Source: an uncultured Clostridia bacterium (GTDB lineage: Bacteria; Bacillota; Clostridia; Christensenellales; Aristaeellaceae). Taken from it: a DNA stretch of 6,645 nt. This document shows, in pieces, positions 3,886-6,645 of the stretch; position 1 is the stretch's first letter, and each line of letters begins with the position of its first letter. Location of the stretch: the NCBI GenBank assembly GCA_946496415.1, contig CAMMGP010000070.1, positions 1 through 6,645 on the forward strand, read 5' to 3'. Made by a program: the position numbers and the translations under genes. Below the pieces are notes generated by a model, which saw only the letters and a list, made by a program, of their open reading frames with translations, had not been told where the DNA came from and did no database searches.

Positions 3886-6645
3886 CGCAAAAATATCTGT
3901 GAAATGTTATCATTTGCGATTTTTTCTCCATCGCCTGCCGTTTCCCGGGGCGGGAACACGGCCTCGTGCGCCTTGCCGTCGTCCTGCATGTGGATGGTTT
4001 CGCCGAGGACGGGCGTGCCGTCGAGCGTGATACCGCGCGCCTCGCGGCGGCATACGAGGCGGTATTCGCTGTTTCCAAAGCGCACCGTCACCGTCGCCTG
4101 CGGCCAATCGCCCAGAAGAGCGCAGAGGCGGACTTCGTCGCCCCGACGCTCGTAACCGAGCAGGGCGAGTATACATTGGAGATACCAGCCCGCCGCGCCC
4201 GTATACCACGTCCAGCCGCCGCGACCCGCATAGGGCGGCTCTCCATAAACGTCCGCGGCCATCACGTAAGGCTCGACGCGATAGCGGTCGGCGTTTTCGC
4301 GGTCGGCGGCGTGGCGCGCGGGGGCGAGCAGCCGCAAAAGGCGATGGGCGCGCGCTTCCTGCCCGGTGTGGATGCAGGCAAGCAGTAGCCAGCAGGCCCC
4401 GTGGGTGTATTGCCCGCCGTTTTCGCGCACGCCCGGGGGATAGGCGCGGATATAGCCGGGATCGAAGTCGTTTCCATCAAAGGGCGGCGTCAGCAGCTTG
4501 ACCAGGCCGTATTCCTCGTCGACGAGCTGTTCCCAGGCCGCGTCCAGCGCCCGGGAAACGCGCGCGGGGCCGAGATCGGCAAGTGCCGCCCATGCCTGAC
4601 AGATGGCGTCGATGCGGCAGGCGGGCGCTTCGGCGGCGCCCAGTTTTTCTCCATCGTCGGCGTAGGCGCGCAGATACCAGTTGCCGTCCCAGCCGAACTC
4701 CTCCACGGCGGCGTTCATCTGCGCCGCGAGGGCGTTGAGATACGCGCGGTCGGCCTCGTCCGGAGCGACCTCGGCATAGCGGCTCGCGGCCACGGAGAGA
4801 AACTGCGAAAGCCAGACGCTCTCCCCCTTCCCCCGCGCGCCGACGCGATCCATGCTGTCGTTCCAGTCGCCCGCGCCCATGAGGGCGAGGCCGTGCTCGC
4901 CGGTGAGGCTGGCGCTCAAACGGAAGGCGCGCATGCAGTGGTCGTGGAGCGTGCCCATTTCCTCCGAGACTTCGGCGGGGCCGTACCAGTCGGCCTTGCC
5001 TTCGGGAATGGGGACATCGCGCAGGTAGGGGACGCGCGCAAGGAGCACGCCCGCGTCGCCGGTGAGGCGGACGTACGCCGCGGCCACGTAGGGCAAAAAG
5101 AGGCGGTCGTCGGAAATGCGCGTGCGCACGCCGGCGCGGGGCATGTGCCACCAGTGCATCACGTCGCCGGATGCAAACTGCCGCGCCGCGCAGAAAAGGA
5201 GATGTTCGCGGGCCAGCGCCGGCTCAAAATGCATCAGCGCCAGCATATCCTGCAACTGGTCGCGGAAGCCGTAGGCGCCGCCGGCCTGATAGAGCCCGGC
5301 GCGGGCGCGCACGCGGGCGTCGAGCGCCTGCTTGACAAGCCATGGGAAGAGGCGATCAAGCGCCTCGTCGCCAGTCTCGACGCGCAACGCGCCCAGGCGC
5401 GCGCGCCACGCTTCTTCCGCTTCCGCCAGCGTCGAGGGATGCGCGCGCAGGGCCTCGAGCGCCTTCAAGGCTTTCTCGCGCCCTTCCGCCCAGCCGACGG
5501 CGAAGCGGAGCTTTCCTTCCTCGCCCGCCGCCAGCGAGATATGCGCCTTCAGCGCCCAGCCACGCTTGCCGCCACGCTTTTCAAAGAGGCCGTCCGGGCG
5601 CAGAATGCCGCCATGGCCGAGAAAGGCCGCGCGCTCCGCGCCCGCTTCCGCCGGAGCGTCAAGGGCGGCGAGGTAGGCTACGCCCGGCATCGCCCCGCGC
5701 GCCAGACATATGCCGTCCTCGTTCCAGGTGTGCAGATAGGCGGCATCGCGCGCGTCCACGCCCAGCAGCCAGTCGACGAAGGCGGTGACGGCGCACGCGC
5801 AATCCCTGCCGGAGGCGTTGCGCACCGCCACCTCCACGCCGAGGGCGTCGGCGTCCGGGCGGACGTAGAGCGTCGTTTCAAAGCGCAGGCCGTCCGCGCC
5901 GCTCAAAAAGCGGGAATGGGCCAGCGCATGCGTGGCGCGGAAGGGCGTGAAGGGCGCTTCGCCGGGCAAAAGGCGCGCATACGTTCCCCTGCGCTCGTCG
6001 GCCAGATAGAGCATCAGGCCCCAACCCTCGCGCAACGGGTCGTTGTAGAAAGGCGTCAGGCGCTCCATGCGGCTGTTCTTGCCAAAGAGGAAGCCGCCGC
6101 CGCGCTCGGTGACGATCATGCCGAAGTTCTCTCCGGCCAGCACGTTCGACCAGGCGACGGGCGTAGGCTCGGAGGCGTCGATGGCGTAACCATCCTCGAC
6201 AAAGCCTCCGTAGCCGTTGAAAAGCGCGCGGCTGACAGGCGGCAACTTCACCGAGCGCGCGTCCATGGGGCGATAGGCGGCGCGGCCGCCGAACTCCAGC
6301 ACACCCAGTTTGGCGCGCAGTTGGGCGTAAAAGCCCACGTTGCCTTCGAGATACAGCGCAGCGACGCGGGCAAGCGTTTCCCGCTGCGCCGGCGAAAGCT
6401 GGGCGCCGTCGAGCATATGCACGCCGCCGCGCGCGCCGACGAGGTCGCGCAGGTGCGAGGCGGCGATCATGTCGCGCAGGGCGTCGCGCACGGGCTGTTC
6501 GTAATCGTTGCCATAGTCGTTGACGAGCACGAGGTCGCTTTCAAGGCCCATGGTGCGGTAAAAATCGTGGGCGCGCACGGCCTCGCGGGCCAGCGGCAGT
6601 TGGGCGCGGCCGGATACGCAGGCGGAGAGCAGGGGCGCGTTGCCG
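3882..6645 (-). CDS. GH94-family protein, C-terminal part (cyclic beta-1,2-glucan synthase-like)
   Basis: Open at the window edge; about 920 residues are visible. A GTG at 6578-6576 could be taken as a start, but the frame continues upstream with family-like sequence (GNAPLLSACVSG, then PLAREAVRAHDFY), so the true start is outside. Numbering from that GTG: the region before about 100 resembles the linker preceding the GH94 module in NdvB-like proteins; about 115-395 is the beta-sandwich domain; about 400-810 the (alpha/alpha)6 barrel; the rest a C-terminal beta domain and a short tail. Barrel signatures are AYGFRDQLQDM (435-445), GDVMHWWH (471-478), TRISDD (486-491), GAGDWNDSMDRVG (568-580, holding the general-acid Asp of the DWND motif), YPPGVRENGGQYTHG (713-727) and WTWYTGAAGW (789-798). 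GH94 enzymes phosphorolyse beta-glucosides; in cyclic glucan synthases this module trims beta-1,2-glucan chain length. A stand-alone oligoglucan phosphorylase is the alternative. No glycosyltransferase or membrane segment is visible in this part. A functional link to the aro operon is not apparent. Confidence 0.88.
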   Translation of the reverse strand, partial: GNAPLLSACVSGRAQLPLAREAVRAHDFYRTMGLESDLVLVNDYGNDYEQPVRDALRDMIAASHLRDLVGARGGVHMLDGAQLSPAQRETLARVAALYLEGNVGFYAQLRAKLGVLEFGGRAAYRPMDARSVKLPPVSRALFNGYGGFVEDGYAIDASEPTPVAWSNVLAGENFGMIVTERGGGFLFGKNSRMERLTPFYNDPLREGWGLMLYLADERRGTYARLLPGEAPFTPFRATHALAHSRFLSGADGLRFETTLYVRPDADALGVEVAVRNASGRDCACAVTAFVDWLLGVDARDAAYLHTWNEDGICLARGAMPGVAYLAALDAPAEAGAERAAFLGHGGILRPDGLFEKRGGKRGWALKAHISLAAGEEGKLRFAVGWAEGREKALKALEALRAHPSTLAEAEEAWRARLGALRVETGDEALDRLFPWLVKQALDARVRARAGLYQAGGAYGFRDQLQDMLALMHFEPALAREHLLFCAARQFASGDVMHWWHMPRAGVRTRISDDRLFLPYVAAAYVRLTGDAGVLLARVPYLRDVPIPEGKADWYGPAEVSEEMGTLHDHCMRAFRLSASLTGEHGLALMGAGDWNDSMDRVGARGKGESVWLSQFLSVAASRYAEVAPDEADRAYLNALAAQMNAAVEEFGWDGNWYLRAYADDGEKLGAAEAPACRIDAICQAWAALADLGPARVSRALDAAWEQLVDEEYGLVKLLTPPFDGNDFDPGYIRAYPPGVRENGGQYTHGACWLLLACIHTGQEARAHRLLRLLAPARHAADRENADRYRVEPYVMAADVYGEPPYAGRGGWTWYTGAAGWYLQCILALLGYERRGDEVRLCALLGDWPQATVTVRFGNSEYRLVCRREARGITLDGTPVLGETIHMQDDGKAHEAVFPPRETAGDGEKIANDNISQIFLR

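Noticed and set aside
1..6645. CRISPR array, insertion sequence, tRNA or rRNA genes, phage genes
   Set aside because: No spaced direct repeats, transposase motifs, terminal inverted repeats or tRNA-like cloverleaf were seen; nearly all bases are accounted for by the five large genes and the leader.

Overview
The window is G+C-rich, and every gene in it that I can support reads on the minus strand. It holds most of an aromatic amino acid (shikimate pathway) operon and, upstream of that, the C-terminal part of a large GH94-family carbohydrate-active protein. The four enzymes, the type I-beta DAHP synthase with an N-terminal ferredoxin-like regulatory domain, the aroF-tyrA-aroB-aroA order and the strong AGGAGG-type ribosome binding sites best fit a high-G+C member of the Firmicutes/Clostridia. 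That placement is an inference from family knowledge, and no rRNA or marker gene here confirms it.

Layout in the direction of transcription, from high to low coordinates. (1) 6645-3882: the last ~920 residues of a protein with a C-terminal GH94 module, resembling the C-terminal part of cyclic beta-1,2-glucan synthase (NdvB)-like proteins; its true start lies outside the window. (2) 3881-3652: a 230-base gap that is a complete regulatory leader. It has a strong sigma-A-type promoter whose -35 box overlaps the GH94 stop codon, a 27-codon leader peptide with seven Phe/Tyr codons among residues 5-16, mutually exclusive RNA pairings, and a perfect 11-bp terminator hairpin with a T6 tract just before aroF. 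(3) 3651-2632: aroF, DAHP synthase. (4) 2635-1802: tyrA, prephenate dehydrogenase. (5) 1788-742: aroB, 3-dehydroquinate synthase. (6) 751-1: the first 250 codons of aroA, EPSP synthase, running off the window. The four aro genes are tightly packed (4-base overlap, 13-base gap, 10-base overlap), so they should form one transcript, which probably continues beyond position 1.

The genes fit together as follows. AroF commits erythrose-4-phosphate and PEP to the pathway, AroB closes the ring, AroA makes EPSP on the way to chorismate, and TyrA sends prephenate to tyrosine. The leader would let the cell sense charged tRNA-Phe and tRNA-Tyr by ribosome stalling: scarcity would favour an antiterminator and read-through into aroF, and sufficiency would favour termination. 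The ferredoxin-like domain of AroF is expected to give a second, allosteric level of Phe/Tyr control.

The most noteworthy item is this ribosome-mediated Phe/Tyr attenuator. It is not in a usual gene call, and in Firmicutes aromatic operons are more often controlled by T-boxes or TRAP. I found no T-box signature here. All RNA structures were paired by hand, with no folding energies calculated.
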